Positions 63,975 through 64,000 of a stretch of DNA of 64,000 nt are shown one piece after another (position 1 is the stretch's first letter; each line of letters opens with the position of its first letter). The translations under genes and the position numbers were made by a program. Where the stretch lies: the NCBI GenBank assembly GCA_947452905.1, contig CANGEP010000009.1, positions 1 through 64,000 of the forward strand. The letters are read 5' to 3'. The notes beneath the pieces were generated by a model. The model saw only the letters and a program-made list of their open reading frames with translations. It was not told the DNA's origin and searched no databases. This DNA comes from Bacteroidota bacterium (GTDB lineage Bacteria > Bacteroidota > Bacteroidia > Chitinophagales > Chitinophagaceae).

Positions 63975-64000
63975 GTTTTTATTTTATACTCTTGCTGCTC

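Noticed and set aside
1..64000. Mobile elements, CRISPR arrays, tRNA or rRNA genes
   Set aside because: No transposase or integrase frame, no regularly spaced repeats, and no recognisable tRNA or rRNA sequence was found on reading the window.

Overview
The window looks like a chromosomal segment of a low-GC Bacteroidota bacterium, most likely Chitinophagales/Chitinophagaceae (Sediminibacterium-like). Support comes from Wza/Wzz/Wzi-type export proteins with Bacteroidota architecture, a TonB receptor with an N-terminal carboxypeptidase-regulatory domain, weak Shine-Dalgarno signals, and two exact matches to the Bacteroidota promoter TTTG-N20-TAnnTTTG (58244-58275 on +, 33849-33818 on -). The taxon below phylum level is inference.

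Layout. (1) 1-1895: the 3' end of metF and metK, convergent on a shared hairpin terminator. (2) 1936-33616, all on the minus strand: polysaccharide system A. Read in the direction of transcription it starts with a Wza-type exporter, a Wzz-type co-polymerase and a CapD/WbpM-type dehydratase. Next come heptose genes (hldD, hldA-like kinase, gmhA), UDP-glucose dehydrogenase, and the GDP-fucose genes gmd and fcl. Then follows an unusual five-gene cassette (GDPD-like, HAD, nucleotidyltransferase, cupin, nucleotidyltransferase), then a Wzx flippase. After it lies a very AT-rich block of methyltransferases, glycosyltransferases and a Wzy-like polymerase. The locus ends with an aminotransferase, a TPP-dependent E1 alpha/beta pair and a short PglC-like initiating sugar transferase. 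(3) 33956-52922: polysaccharide system B, with its own Wzz, Wza, three Wzi-like outer-membrane proteins, a WcaJ-like initiating transferase, glycosyltransferases, an acetyltransferase, a Wzy-like polymerase (the only plus-strand gene there), an epimerase, a flippase and a lipoprotein. (4) 53097-61606: mixed genes: a secreted M20 peptidase, a small membrane protein, a TonB receptor, a lipoprotein with an eight-cysteine C-terminal module followed by a 54-residue membrane protein, a nitroreductase, a HigBA-type toxin-antitoxin pair and a secreted GH43 enzyme. (5) 61662-63974: thrC and thrB.

How it works together. Each of systems A and B holds an initiating phosphoglycosyltransferase, a flippase, a polymerase candidate, a Wzz and a Wza, so the window carries two separate Wzx/Wzy-dependent pathways back to back. 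System A also makes precursors: GDP-L-fucose (the last two steps), UDP-glucuronate, parts of the ADP-heptose route, and one or more amino or branched sugars. System B carries few precursor genes and probably draws on central sugar nucleotides.

Least explained parts: the E1 alpha/beta-aminotransferase set, the five-gene GDPD/HAD/NTase/cupin cassette, the 265-residue unknown protein at 16433-17230, and the eight-cysteine lipoprotein with its small membrane partner. No tRNA, rRNA, CRISPR array, IS element or phage gene was seen.
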